This document shows positions 24,262 through 33,102 of a stretch of 64,000 nt of DNA, one piece after another. The notes beneath the pieces are model-generated. The model saw only the letters and a list, made by a program, of their open reading frames with translations. It was not told the DNA's origin and did no database searches. The DNA comes from Microbacterium sp. LWS13-1.2 (GTDB lineage Bacteria; Actinomycetota; Actinomycetes; Actinomycetales; Microbacteriaceae). How positions within the stretch are numbered: the first letter of the stretch is position 1; the number at the start of each line of letters is the position of its first letter. Both the position numbers and the translations under genes were made by a program. The stretch spans positions 1,488,001-1,552,000 of the forward strand of contig NZ_CP151632.1 of the NCBI RefSeq assembly GCF_040144835.1, given 5' to 3'.

Positions 24262-24837
24262 ATGGCCACGCAACCCGCACCCGGGTGGTATGACGACGGC
24301 TCGGGCAAGCAGCGCTGGTGGGACGGCACCCACTGGACCGAGGAGTACATCGACCTGCGCGCGCCCGACATCGAACTGCGGACGGATGCCGGACCCGCCG
24401 CGGCCGGCCCCGCTCTGCCCGGCTGGTACGACGACCAGCGCGGACGCACCCGGTGGTGGGACGGACGCCGGTGGACCGCCGACGTGCGCTACAGCGGCCA
24501 GGAGCAGGACTTCGCGGGCATCGTCATCGACGGCCGGTGGATCCACTTCGGAGACCTGAGCCAGCCGGTCGCCGAAGTCGAGGCATCCCTCGACTCCGGG
24601 GACGCGCTGCTGCGGCGACCGGCCTTCACGCGAGCGGCCGTCGAGCGACGCATGTTCGGCCCGACCGGGCCCATCACCCCGCGCACCATCAACCGGGCGA
24701 TCAACCGGATGACGCCGCACCTGGTGGTCGCGGGCGCCCAGGTGTGGGTCGCGCCCTATCCCGCCGCCCACGACCCCGAGGCACGCCGCTTCGTCGGGTG
24801 GGTCAATACCAGCGCGCAGCACTACCGCTACCGCTGA
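24262..24837 (+). CDS. Protein with two tandem DUF2510 domains
   Basis: A 191-residue protein. Residues about 5-33 and 52-78 are two copies of the short DUF2510 module (PGWYDDGSGKQRWWDGTHWT and PGWYDDQRGRTRWWDGRRWT), normally found once before a membrane anchor. Here no membrane helix follows; a soluble C-terminal region of about 100 residues with RTINRAINRMTPHLVVAGAQVWV is not recognised. DUF2510 is thought to be a small envelope-associated binding module, but its role is not established. Confidence 0.85.
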   Translation: MATQPAPGWYDDGSGKQRWWDGTHWTEEYIDLRAPDIELRTDAGPAAAGPALPGWYDDQRGRTRWWDGRRWTADVRYSGQEQDFAGIVIDGRWIHFGDLSQPVAEVEASLDSGDALLRRPAFTRAAVERRMFGPTGPITPRTINRAINRMTPHLVVAGAQVWVAPYPAAHDPEARRFVGWVNTSAQHYRYR

Positions 24838-24846
24838 GTCCCACCG

Positions 24847-25578
24847 TCAGTCGGGCAGCACGAGCGGCAGTTCGCGGGCGTCGTCCCACGGCTCGCTCCA
24901 CCCCAGGCGATCGAACAGCCCGTCGAGCACCATCCCGGTGAAGCCCCACACGAGGTGCTCCCCCGTCGCATGCCGCACGAGGAATCCAGGACCGCGCCAC
25001 TCGTGTCCGTCGCGGCGGATCACCGTCACGCCGCGGTTGGCGGGGTTCAGCAGGTCGGCGACGGGCGCCCGGAACACCGCTGCCGATTCGGCTTCGTCGA
25101 CGACGCGGACGGAGGACGGATGCCGCCACCAGCCCAGCACCGGCGTCACGAGGTGCTGCGAGAACGCGAGGGAGATGTCGGTGAGCTCTCCGAGCACCTC
25201 GACGCCCGCGGTGTCGAGCCCGGTCTCTTCACGGGCTTCGCGGAGCGCGGCCGCGACCGGGCCGTCGTCGCCCGGGTCGAGGCGTCCGCCGGGGAAGGCG
25301 ACCTGACCGGGATGTGCGCGCAGCGTCGTGGCGCGAGCGAGGAGAAGGACGTCGAGATCGCGCGACACGGCACGCGCCTGAGCGTCGTGATCGCTCGGCA
25401 GGGAGTCCAGCACACCGAACAGCATCAGCACCGCCGCCGGCCGCGGGTCCGCCTGCGCCGGCAGGTCGATCAGCGGCGAGACGTCGGCATCGGCTGCCAG
25501 CGCAGCGAGCTGCGCGCGTGCGCCGAGCGTCGTGGCGACCCGCACCTCGCCGTCCTGCGGAGTCGTGGGCTGCGGCAT
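24847..25578 (-). CDS. Nudix hydrolase, CoA pyrophosphatase type
   Basis: A 243-residue Nudix protein. The Nudix box GGRLDPGDDGPVAAALREAREETG matches GX5EX7REUXEEXGU except that the first glutamate position is aspartate. LLARATTLRAHPGQVAFPGG just before it is the motif of CoA- and NADH-type pyrophosphatases. ATG 25578 is preceded by TAGCCT at a six-base distance. Convergent with the DUF2510 gene. Confidence 0.87.
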   Translation of the reverse strand: MPQPTTPQDGEVRVATTLGARAQLAALAADADVSPLIDLPAQADPRPAAVLMLFGVLDSLPSDHDAQARAVSRDLDVLLLARATTLRAHPGQVAFPGGRLDPGDDGPVAAALREAREETGLDTAGVEVLGELTDISLAFSQHLVTPVLGWWRHPSSVRVVDEAESAAVFRAPVADLLNPANRGVTVIRRDGHEWRGPGFLVRHATGEHLVWGFTGMVLDGLFDRLGWSEPWDDARELPLVLPD

Positions 25579-25584
25579 CCGTTC

Positions 25585-25590
25585 AGGCTA
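25585..25590 (-). promoter_or_regulatory. Leaderless-type -10 for the Nudix gene
   Basis: TAGCCT on the minus strand ends six bases before ATG 25578. Confidence 0.55.
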
Positions 25591-25734
25591 CGCCGATCCG
25601 CCGACGTCGCGGGCGGCCGGGTGGGCACGAGTCACCCCGGTTGACCGGCGCTCGGCCATCCCGGTAGCTTCGCTGCGTGGCGCATCGCGCCGCCGGGTGC
25701 GCAGCGCGCTCCTGCCTGGCTGCTGGGGAGCCGC

Positions 25735-27354
25735 ATGATCACCGTCGACGGTCTGCGCGCGATGCGCGTCTTCGAAGGGGTGCCCGACGAAGGCCTCGCC
25801 TACCTCGTCGGCGCCGTCGAGGACATCCGGCTCGCACCCGGCGAGTACTTCGCGCACGAGGGCGACGAGCGGTCGCTCTTCATCGTGGTCGATGGCCTCG
25901 CCGAGATCACCAAGATCGTGAACGGCGACGAGCGCGTCATCGGCACACGTAGGCCAGGCCAGTTCTTCGGCGAGGTGCCGATGACGCTCAGCACGCCGTT
26001 CCCTGCCAGCGGCCGCGCCGCCGGATCGACGCGCGTGCTGAAGCTCGAGCCCACCGTGTACTACACGCTCGCCGCGCTCGCCCCGTCGGTGCCCGACCGG
26101 GTGGCCACCCTCGCACGCCGCTACCTCGACTCCCTGCAGACGATGGCCGCCGAGCAGCGCGAGCCCGGCGTGCGACTGATCCACACCAAGCGCAGCGCAC
26201 GAGCACATCGCGTGAGCGGCTTCCTCACCCGCAACCAGGTCGATTTCGAGAATGTGACAGCGGATGCCGCCCCTGACGCGGTCGACGACACCGTCCTGGA
26301 GCTCGCCGACGGACGACGGCTCGCGAACCCGACGATGCGCGAGGTCGCCGAAGCCGTGGGGCTCGATGTGGCGCCGTCAGCCCGCCACTACGACGTCGTC
26401 ATCCTCGGTGCTGGGCCTGCCGGTCTCACGGCGGCCGTGAACGCCGCGGCGGAAGGGCTCCGTACGCTCGTCGTCGAGACATTCGCGCCCGGCGGTCAGG
26501 CAGGCACGTCGACCCGGATCGAGAACTACACCGGATTTCCGTTCGGCATCTCGGGCGATGATCTCGCGAGCCGGGCGTTCAAGCAGGCCAAGCGCCTGGG
26601 CGCGGAGCTGGTGGTCACGCGCACCGTCGAGGCACTGGACCCGGCGACGCACGACCTGACGCTCGACAGCGGCGATGTCGTCAGCGCCGAGGTGGTGATC
26701 CTCGCCACCGGTGTCGTGTGGCGCACGCTCCCCCTCGACGGCGTCGGCAGATTCCTCGGCAGCGGCGTCTACTACGGCGCCGCCCGCAGCGACTCCGCCG
26801 TCGCGCAGGGCGCGGACGTCTGCATCATCGGCGCCGGCAACTCCGCCGGCCAGGCCGCGCTGTTCTTCAGCCGCCACGCGCGCTCGGTCACGCTGCTCGT
26901 GCGAGGCGAGTCGCTCGAGGCCGGCATGTCGAGGTATCTCATCGACCAGATCTCGGCCATCCCGGCGATCCGGGTCGAGACGCGCAGCGAAGTCGTCGCG
27001 CTGCACGGGGCCGACAGCCTGCGGGCCGCCGACGTCGCCGATCGGCGCACCGGCGACGTGCGGCGCCGCGACGTCGACGTGCTCTTCGTCATGATCGGAG
27101 CCGATGCCGAGACCGCCTGGCTGCCACCGCAGGTCGCGCTCGACGGGCGCGGCTTCGTGCTGACGGGGGCGGATGCCCTCGAGTCGGGATCATGGGCCGA
27201 GACGCGGCGCCCGTTCGCCCTCGAGACGACCGCTCCGGGCGTCTTCGCAGTGGGCGACGTGCGCTCCGGCTCGGTGAAGCGGGTCGTCGCGGGCGTCGGC
27301 GAGGGCGGCATGGCCATCGCGTTCACGCACCAGTACCTGGCCCTCGACCGGTAG
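25735..27354 (+). CDS. Cyclic-nucleotide-binding domain fused to a thioredoxin-reductase-like flavoprotein
   Basis: A 539-residue fusion. Residues about 5-120 are a CRP-type cyclic-nucleotide fold (MRVFEGVPDEGLAYLVG to PGQFFGEVPMTL). Residues about 155-210 are a short thioredoxin-like linker (VSGFLTRNQVDFENV). Residues about 220-539 are a TrxR-like FAD/NADPH domain: VVILGAGPAGLTAAVNAA, GGQAGTSTRIENYTGFP, CIIGAGNSAGQAALFF and GVFAVGDVRSGSVKRV. The CxxC redox site is missing; the position reads YYGAARSDSA. It cannot be a normal thioredoxin reductase and may pass electrons from NADPH to another acceptor under nucleotide control. ATG 25735 follows GGAG. Confidence 0.9.
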   Translation: MITVDGLRAMRVFEGVPDEGLAYLVGAVEDIRLAPGEYFAHEGDERSLFIVVDGLAEITKIVNGDERVIGTRRPGQFFGEVPMTLSTPFPASGRAAGSTRVLKLEPTVYYTLAALAPSVPDRVATLARRYLDSLQTMAAEQREPGVRLIHTKRSARAHRVSGFLTRNQVDFENVTADAAPDAVDDTVLELADGRRLANPTMREVAEAVGLDVAPSARHYDVVILGAGPAGLTAAVNAAAEGLRTLVVETFAPGGQAGTSTRIENYTGFPFGISGDDLASRAFKQAKRLGAELVVTRTVEALDPATHDLTLDSGDVVSAEVVILATGVVWRTLPLDGVGRFLGSGVYYGAARSDSAVAQGADVCIIGAGNSAGQAALFFSRHARSVTLLVRGESLEAGMSRYLIDQISAIPAIRVETRSEVVALHGADSLRAADVADRRTGDVRRRDVDVLFVMIGADAETAWLPPQVALDGRGFVLTGADALESGSWAETRRPFALETTAPGVFAVGDVRSGSVKRVVAGVGEGGMAIAFTHQYLALDR

Positions 27355-27415
27355 GCCCGCCGACAGCCGGACCGACGCTCCGCCGCGCGAGAAGCCGCCG
27401 TCGACACCCGAGGCC

Positions 27416-28717
27416 TCAGCCGCGGAAGTACGTCTCGGCGACGCAGGCGAGGTCCCACAGGTCACTGACGCCGGCGAGCTCGCGTGCGGAGTGCATCGAG
27501 AGGATCGGGATGCCGACATCCACGGTCCGGATGCCCAGGCGTGTCGCGGTGATCGGGCCGATCGTCGAGCCGCACGGCACGGCGTTGTTCGACACGAACT
27601 CCTGGCTGGTGACGCCTGCTGCCGCGCACCATCCGTTCCACGCCGCCGCGCCCGCGGCATCCGTGGCATACCGCTGGTTGGCGTTGATCTTGAGGATTGG
27701 ACCCGACCCGAGCACCGGCTGCACGACCGGGTCGTGCTTCTCGGCGTAGTTCGGGTGGACCGAATGTCCGACGTCGCTTGAGACGCACCACGATGACGCC
27801 AGAGCACGCAGCTGCTGCTCGCGGTCGGCGCCGAGAGACAGCCACAGGCGCTCGAGCACGTCGGCGAGGAAGGGGCCGGCGGCACCCGAACGCGTGCCGG
27901 ATCCGACCTCTTCGTGGTCGAACACCGCGAGCATCGCGATGTGCTCGGCGTCGTGGCCTTCGGCCGCGCGCTCCAGTGCGACGACCCCCGCATGCACCGA
28001 CGCGAGGTCGTCGAGCCGCCCGGAGGCGAAGAAGACGTCCTCCAGTCCGAAGGTGGCGCCCGCGGCGGAGTCGGCCGTCACGATGTCGTACCCGCGGATG
28101 CGCGCGGCGTCGACGCCGGCCTCACGCGCGAGCTCGCCGAGGATATCGGCCGAGTCCGCAGGACCGAGCCCCCACACCGGCTGGGTCTGCGACTGCTTGT
28201 CGAGGGCGAGGTGGTCGTTGGCCTCGCGGTCGAGGTGGATCGCGAGCTGCGGCAGCCGCAGGAGCGCGCCGGTCGACGCCAGCACGCTCGTGCCGTCGTC
28301 GAGCACGAGGCGTCCGGCCAGGCGGAGCTCTCGATCGAGCCACGAGTTCAGCAGGGGTCCCCCGTAGATCTCGACTCCGGCCTGCAGCCAGCCGAGCCGT
28401 CCGGTCGTCGGCTTCGGCTTGAGCTTGAATCCCGGGGAGTCGCTGTGGGCGCCGAAGATGCGCACACCCGTGGCGGCGGTCGCGGACGGCGGTACGACCC
28501 ATGCGATCGCCGCACCGTCGCGCACGACGACGAACTGTCCTCCCGCCGGAGCCGGCCAGCCGGCCGCCTCATCGAGGCGCGTGAACCCCGCACTCTCCAG
28601 GCGGCTCGCGACCTCCGCGGCGGCGTGGAAGCTCGACGGCGATGCTGCCACGAAGGCGGCGAGATCGTCGGCGTGAGCCAGAGCCGCGGTGGCGGCGGGG
28701 GCGGTGGTTGAGGGCAC
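27416..28717 (-). CDS. M18-family aminopeptidase
   Basis: A 433-residue M18 metallopeptidase. Metal ligands are visible in IFGAHSDSPGFKLKPKP (His and nearby Asp), VFDHEEVGSGTRSGAAGP (Asp and Glu-Glu), and PILSMHSARELAG near the C-terminus. M18 enzymes are cytosolic dodecamers that remove N-terminal acidic or neutral residues. AGGAGG precedes GTG 28717. It is convergent with the fusion flavoprotein. Confidence 0.92.
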   Translation of the reverse strand: MPSTTAPAATAALAHADDLAAFVAASPSSFHAAAEVASRLESAGFTRLDEAAGWPAPAGGQFVVVRDGAAIAWVVPPSATAATGVRIFGAHSDSPGFKLKPKPTTGRLGWLQAGVEIYGGPLLNSWLDRELRLAGRLVLDDGTSVLASTGALLRLPQLAIHLDREANDHLALDKQSQTQPVWGLGPADSADILGELAREAGVDAARIRGYDIVTADSAAGATFGLEDVFFASGRLDDLASVHAGVVALERAAEGHDAEHIAMLAVFDHEEVGSGTRSGAAGPFLADVLERLWLSLGADREQQLRALASSWCVSSDVGHSVHPNYAEKHDPVVQPVLGSGPILKINANQRYATDAAGAAAWNGWCAAAGVTSQEFVSNNAVPCGSTIGPITATRLGIRTVDVGIPILSMHSARELAGVSDLWDLACVAETYFRG

Positions 28718-28839
28718 GGGCGAGCCTCCTCGGTAGCGGTGCAGGGGTTCTCCGATCGTAGTTCGCGGCGCTCATCCGGGCGGCCGACGGCACCGGATGC
28801 AGCCTCGTGATCTGGCCTTTTCGCACAATCCCCTCACAT

Positions 28840-28856
28840 GTAACGTTCAGGTAACG
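28840..28856 (+). promoter_or_regulatory. GTAACG direct repeat (MtrA-box-like) upstream of the lytic transglycosylase
   Basis: GTAACG-TTCAG-GTAACG, two perfect copies with an 11-bp period, i.e. one helical turn, 109 bp before ATG 28965. Direct repeats with GTAAC-type half-sites are reported for the actinobacterial response regulator MtrA, which controls cell-wall hydrolases, so this is a candidate MtrA box. Confidence 0.55.
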
Positions 28857-28964
28857 CACCGGAACCGTCCAGAAACGACGGGGAGACTCGGGGACTTGTG
28901 CCCGCCCGAACGGGTACGACGCGCCGCCCGATGGCGCTTTTCGCTGATACGGAACCGGTCTTTC
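28857..28964 (+). other. Structured 5' leader of the transglycosylase gene
   Basis: About 108 bases with short GC hairpins (for example GCGCC-N7-GGCGC near 28920-28937 and CCCG-AA-CGGG near 28906). I cannot match it to a known riboswitch. No clear Shine-Dalgarno precedes ATG 28965. Confidence 0.35.
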
Positions 28965-29939
28965 ATGCGCAACCACACGTCTCTCCTGCCCGCCCGCCGC
29001 ACCCTGCGCCGCGCCGAACGCCGCCTTCGCCGCCGCCCCGTGCTGCTGTCCGCGACGCTCGCGATCGGCGTCCTGGCCACCGCGGGATTCACCACGGCGA
29101 CCCCCGCGTCGCAGGCCGAGGCATCCGGAGCGCTCACCGGTTTCGCACTCGCGTCGTACACGACGTCACCCTCCGTCACCGCCGAGGAGGTGCCGTCGGC
29201 ATCCGCCGCCGACGAGGCCGTCGCCGCAGCGAATGCCGCGGTGACTGCGGCGACCACGGTCGCCTCCGACATCGCCGCGTCGGGTCTCGACGTCGGCACC
29301 CCCGTCACGACGGTCGACACCTCGGGGCTGGAGACCGCTGTCGAGCAGCTGCAGCGCGCCCAGGCGCTGCCCGCGATGTATGCGACCGACTTCACGGATG
29401 CCGTGACGACCCTGGCCGCGTCGGTCAGCGAGCAGGCGCAGGGACTGCGCGGACGGCTCGACGCCGCCGTCGCCCTCAAGGCGCAGCAGGAGGCCGAGGA
29501 GAAGGCGCGCAAGGAGGCCGAAGCGGCAGCCGCTGCTCAGGCCGCTGCGGAAGCGGCCGCCGCCAAGAAGGCGTCCTCGACGCCGTCGGCACCTCGCCCC
29601 GTGTACGCCACCGGCGGTGCCGTGGGCGGCACCAGTCCCGCCGACGCGCAGGCCACGGCCCGCGCGATGATCGGCGGCTACGGCTGGGGCGACGACCAGT
29701 TCGGATGCCTCGTGTCCCTGTGGCAGAAGGAATCGGGCTGGAACTACCAGGCGTACAACCGCAGCAGCGGCGCGTACGGCATCCCTCAGGCGCTCCCGGG
29801 CAGCAAGATGGGCAGCGCCGGCGCCGACTGGCAGACCAACCCCGCCACGCAGATCTCGTGGGGTCTGGGTTACATCTCGGGTCGCTACGGCAACCCGTGC
29901 GGCGCCTGGAGCCACTCGCAGTCGACCGGCTGGTACTGA
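28965..29939 (+). CDS. Secreted lytic-transglycosylase-like cell-wall protein
   Basis: A 324-residue exported protein. A basic N-terminus is followed by the hydrophobic segment LLSATLAIGVLATAGFTTA (residues about 24-42), a signal peptide or anchor. Residues about 165-205 are an Ala/Glu/Lys-rich coiled coil. The C-terminal 95 residues (LVSLWQKESGWNYQAYNRSS, GAYGIPQALPGSKM) match the lysozyme-like SLT/APF domain, with glutamate in WQKESGW as likely catalytic residue. It probably cleaves or remodels peptidoglycan outside the membrane. The GTAACG repeat upstream suggests MtrA-type control. Confidence 0.87.
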   Translation: MRNHTSLLPARRTLRRAERRLRRRPVLLSATLAIGVLATAGFTTATPASQAEASGALTGFALASYTTSPSVTAEEVPSASAADEAVAAANAAVTAATTVASDIAASGLDVGTPVTTVDTSGLETAVEQLQRAQALPAMYATDFTDAVTTLAASVSEQAQGLRGRLDAAVALKAQQEAEEKARKEAEAAAAAQAAAEAAAAKKASSTPSAPRPVYATGGAVGGTSPADAQATARAMIGGYGWGDDQFGCLVSLWQKESGWNYQAYNRSSGAYGIPQALPGSKMGSAGADWQTNPATQISWGLGYISGRYGNPCGAWSHSQSTGWY

Positions 29940-29940
29940 C

Positions 29941-30492
29941 TCACCGCAGGAAGTCGGACGGGTCGAACTGCTCGATCGGGATGACCCGCACGCGAGGCAG
30001 CGGAGCGTCGAAGGCCTCGGCGTCGTACTCGATGTCGAAGAACTCGACGCCGGGGATGCCGGTGAACTCCGTGCTGCGGAACTCGTGGAACGCGATGACG
30101 CCCACCCGGCGTCCGTCGGTGGCGAGCCGCGCGAGGTCCTCGGCGAAGTCGCGGTCGTGGCTGACGAGGGCGACGTCGTCGTCACGGTCGGCGAGCGCGC
30201 GCAGCGTCCGCTGGATCGCGATGTCGACGATCTTCTCGTCGGCCGGGCCCGAGAGCGGAACCGGCTGGTAGCCGAGCGCGAGGAGCGCCTGCACGAACGG
30301 CATCGGCAGGTGGGTGCTCGCGTTCAGGAAGAAGAGCCCCTTCGCGGGCCGCTCCCAGCGGTCGGAGACGAACGCGAGCAGGCGGTCCCACCGCGGTCGC
30401 TCCTCGGGCAGGGGCCGTCTGCCGAGGATCGATCCGCCGAGGGTGGCGTCGATGTTCTCGCCGTCCACCAGCACCCAGCTGCTGCGCTCCAT
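29941..30492 (-). CDS. NYN-domain (PIN-like) putative ribonuclease
   Basis: A 183-residue NYN protein. Acidic metal residues are in VLVDGENIDATLGG near the N-terminus, EKIVDIAIQRTL in the middle and VALVSHDRDFAEDLARLA. NYN domains are PIN-like nucleases acting on RNA. It is convergent with the transglycosylase gene, with a one-base gap. A specific substrate cannot be inferred. Confidence 0.88.
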   Translation of the reverse strand: MERSSWVLVDGENIDATLGGSILGRRPLPEERPRWDRLLAFVSDRWERPAKGLFFLNASTHLPMPFVQALLALGYQPVPLSGPADEKIVDIAIQRTLRALADRDDDVALVSHDRDFAEDLARLATDGRRVGVIAFHEFRSTEFTGIPGVEFFDIEYDAEAFDAPLPRVRVIPIEQFDPSDFLR

Positions 30493-30553
30493 GCTGCTCT
30501 CCTCGGTCGACCCGCTCCGAACGTAGCAGGGCGCGGAGGGGCATCCGGCGCGA

Positions 30554-30898
30554 TCAGGCGTTGCGCAGGATCTTCTCCATGGCCTTCCCGCGCGCCAGCT
30601 CGTCGACGAGCTTGTCGAGGTAGCGGATCTTCTGCATCAGCGGATCCTCGATCTGCTCGACGCGCATCCCGCAGATGACGCCGGTGATGAGCGAGGCGTT
30701 GGGATTGAGGTCGGCGTCAGCGAAGAAGTCCTCGAACGTCGTGTGCTCATCGATGTGCTGCTTCAGCTGCGCGTCGTCGAAGCCGGTCAGCCACTCGATG
30801 ATCTCGTCGAGCTCCTCGTTCGTGCGGCCCTTCCGCTCCACCTTCGTCACGTAGAGCGGATAGACCGAGGCGAAGCTCGTGGTGAAGATCCGGTGCAT
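30554..30898 (-). CDS. DUF2200-family protein
   Basis: A 114-residue protein beginning [40 protein letters not shown] and containing [35 protein letters not shown], the diagnostic pattern of DUF2200. Function unknown. ATG 30898 has no ribosome-binding site; TACCCT lies six bases upstream. Confidence 0.92.
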   Translation of the reverse strand: MHRIFTTSFASVYPLYVTKVERKGRTNEELDEIIEWLTGFDDAQLKQHIDEHTTFEDFFADADLNPNASLITGVICGMRVEQIEDPLMQKIRYLDKLVDELARGKAMEKILRNA

Positions 30899-30904
30899 GT
30901 CGCC

Positions 30905-30910
30905 AGGGTA
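30905..30910 (-). promoter_or_regulatory. Leaderless-type -10 for the DUF2200 gene
   Basis: TACCCT on the minus strand ends six bases before ATG 30898. Confidence 0.55.
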
Positions 30911-31246
30911 ATCGGGATGGGATGGCGGAACACTGGCACGCGCGCCGCCTCGATGCAGCGATGGCCCCGGTGGGTAGCCCTCCCACCGGGACCATCAGCA
31001 CGTTCACGGGAGTCTGCACGGCGACCCGAACGCCGATACTCGACCGCTTCGCACGGCACTGCTCTGTATTGCTCTGCAAGCCTAGGCACGAGCATCGATC
31101 AGGGCCCGCCTATTGACACAGCGGCACCGACCTGTTAACCCGCGGACCCGGTGGGCGTGCCATCGAGAGCGCGCGCATCGAAGCCCGATTCACACACCGG
31201 AGTCAAGGCCCTTCTCCCCTTCTGCGGGAACGGGTGGAATCGGAGG
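30911..31246. other. Gene-free interval with one strong hairpin
   Basis: About 336 bp without a convincing gene: codon use is irregular in all frames. It contains a 9-bp perfect stem, CCCGGTGGG with CCCACCGGG (30966-30990, 7-base loop), and a possible promoter for the GT2 gene: TTGACA at 31113-31118 and TTAACC at 31135-31140, 16 bp apart. The remainder is unexplained. Confidence 0.5.
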
Positions 31247-32140
31247 ATGCCGGACACGCCGCTGATCTCGGTGGTCATCCCCGTGAAGGACGACGACACC
31301 GAGCTCGCACGGTGCCTGCGCGCCCTCACGCAGCAGACACGGCCCGCCGACGAGGTCATCGTCGTCGACAACGGATCGACGGATGCCTCCGCCGAGGTCG
31401 CGCGCGCGTTCGGCGCCCGCCTGGTCCGGTGCGAGACCCCCGGCATCCCCGCGGCGAGCGCCGCCGGCTACGATGCCGCGGCGGGCGAGATCATCCTGCG
31501 GCTCGACGCCGACTGCGTCCCCGACGCGTCGTGGACTCGTGCCATGGCGGACGCGTTCGCCCTCCGGCCCGACGTCTCGGCGTTCACCGGCGGCGCCCGG
31601 TTCATCGACGGCCCGCGCGCCTTGCGCGCACCGCTCGCGACGCTCTACCTGGGCGCCTACGCCGCCGTGATGGTCCCCACGCTCGGTCACCTCCCGCTGT
31701 TCGGCTCCAACATGGGGATGCGTCGCCAGGCGTGGCTCGGCATCCGCTCGCGTGTGCACCTCGATGCCGCTCTGCACGACGACATGGACCTCTCCTTCCA
31801 CCTCGGCGAGCGCGGCCGCATCCGCCGTCTCCCGGCCGCGCGGATGGGGATGTCGATGCGGCCGTTCGCCCCCGGCCAGGCGTTCGGGCGCCGCGCCGTC
31901 CGCGGCCTGCGCACGGTGCTCGTGCACTTCCCCCGCGACTTCCCCCCGGTGCGCTGGACGCGTCGCGCACTCCGTCGGGTGGGCGCGTCGCGTCGGCTGC
32001 CGGAGCACTCGCAGTCGCAGCCCGACCCTCGGCGTTCCCTCGGCGAGGCCGAGCGTCCCGCTAGGCTGGCGCGCATCGTGCAGGCGCACCCCGGGCCATC
32101 CGAGCGCGTCGGCGGAAGGACGGAGTCGACCACCCCATGA
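31247..32140 (+). CDS. Family 2 glycosyltransferase
   Basis: A 297-residue GT2 (GT-A fold). ISVVIPVKDDDTELARCLRALTQQTRPADEVIVVDNGSTDAS is the nucleotide-sugar domain, and LRLDADCVPD is the metal-binding DxD-type motif. GSNMGMRRQAW and the ALHDDMDLSFHLGERGRI stretch fit the acceptor side. No membrane anchor is evident. It overlaps the next membrane-protein gene by four bases (ATGA), suggesting the two act together at the membrane. An upstream GTG at 31151 is possible, but the conserved fold starts at ATG 31247. Confidence 0.87.
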   Translation: MPDTPLISVVIPVKDDDTELARCLRALTQQTRPADEVIVVDNGSTDASAEVARAFGARLVRCETPGIPAASAAGYDAAAGEIILRLDADCVPDASWTRAMADAFALRPDVSAFTGGARFIDGPRALRAPLATLYLGAYAAVMVPTLGHLPLFGSNMGMRRQAWLGIRSRVHLDAALHDDMDLSFHLGERGRIRRLPAARMGMSMRPFAPGQAFGRRAVRGLRTVLVHFPRDFPPVRWTRRALRRVGASRRLPEHSQSQPDPRRSLGEAERPARLARIVQAHPGPSERVGGRTESTTP

Positions 32141-33087
32141 CCACGACCGCGCCGGCATCCGATCTGCCCCGAGAGGCCGGCGTCGATCGCCGGCCGCTCG
32201 CGTGGTGGGCCTCGATCCTCATCGGCATCGCCGCAGCGGCCGTCGGCCTGCTGCCGTGGCTCGTCACGGGGATGAGGCTGCCTCTCCAGAACCTCTGGGA
32301 CGCGCAGACAGCGCCGGAGTCCATGCCGCTCGCGTTGCTCCCGTTCAGCCAGTATGCGCTCACCCAGCTCTTCGGCCTGATCGTGGTGGGAGGCGCGGCC
32401 GCGGGGATCGCGGCTCGGGCCACACGATCCCGGCTGACGCGCGGCGGGTTCGGCCTGCTCGCCCTCGGCGTGCTCACGGTGCAGGTCGTGGCGATCGCCC
32501 AGTCGGCACTGGTCGTCGGCGCCGGGCTTCAGCAGCGCCGCGAGTCGTTGCTCTACCTCGGTGCGCTCACCGCGGTGTGCGTCGTGTCGTTCCTCATCGG
32601 CGTCGCGGCGCTGCTGCTCATCGCACGGGCGCCGCGCGCCGGGGCGCTGATCGGGCTCACCGCCGGCGCCATCGCCGCAGGACCATGGGTGGGCGCCTTC
32701 TTCCAGCCGCTCCTCGCGACGGGATCCGACGGGCTGTACGTGATCGTCGGGCTGATCCAGTGGGTGGCACCGGTCCTCGTCGGCGTCGCCATCGCGTGGA
32801 CCGGGGTGAACACCGTCGGCCGTGTCGTCGCCGCCGTCGTCTGTCTCACCCTGCTCTGGATCGCCCCGGCGGCGATGACCGGCATCTCGAACGCCGCAGG
32901 CAGCCGCGTGCTCGCGCGCTATCCCCTCGAGATGATCGACTACGGCGTCTCGGTGTTCCGCATGGCCCTGTTCATACCCGAGATCGCGCTTCGCCCGATC
33001 GTCGCGGCCGTCGTCGTCGCGGCGGTCGGCCTGATCGCGCGCTTTGCATGGGGCCGAGCACGTCGTGAGCGCGCCCCCGCGGCGTAG
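32137..33087 (+). CDS. Multi-spanning membrane protein
   Basis: A 316-residue protein with about eight hydrophobic segments (first WASILIGIAAAAVGLLPWLV, last PIVAAVVVAAVGLIARFAW) and a short basic C-terminus. No family motif is recognised. Coupling to the GT2 gene suggests a role in exporting or anchoring a glycosylated product. That role is inference only. Confidence 0.8.
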   Translation: MTTTAPASDLPREAGVDRRPLAWWASILIGIAAAAVGLLPWLVTGMRLPLQNLWDAQTAPESMPLALLPFSQYALTQLFGLIVVGGAAAGIAARATRSRLTRGGFGLLALGVLTVQVVAIAQSALVVGAGLQQRRESLLYLGALTAVCVVSFLIGVAALLLIARAPRAGALIGLTAGAIAAGPWVGAFFQPLLATGSDGLYVIVGLIQWVAPVLVGVAIAWTGVNTVGRVVAAVVCLTLLWIAPAAMTGISNAAGSRVLARYPLEMIDYGVSVFRMALFIPEIALRPIVAAVVVAAVGLIARFAWGRARRERAPAA

Positions 33088-33102
33088 AGCGCGCGACCGC
33101 GG

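Noticed and set aside
28857..28964. c-di-AMP (ydaO) riboswitch before the transglycosylase
   Set aside because: The gene type fits, but I could not find the conserved ydaO core in the right order; kept only as an unspecified structured leader.
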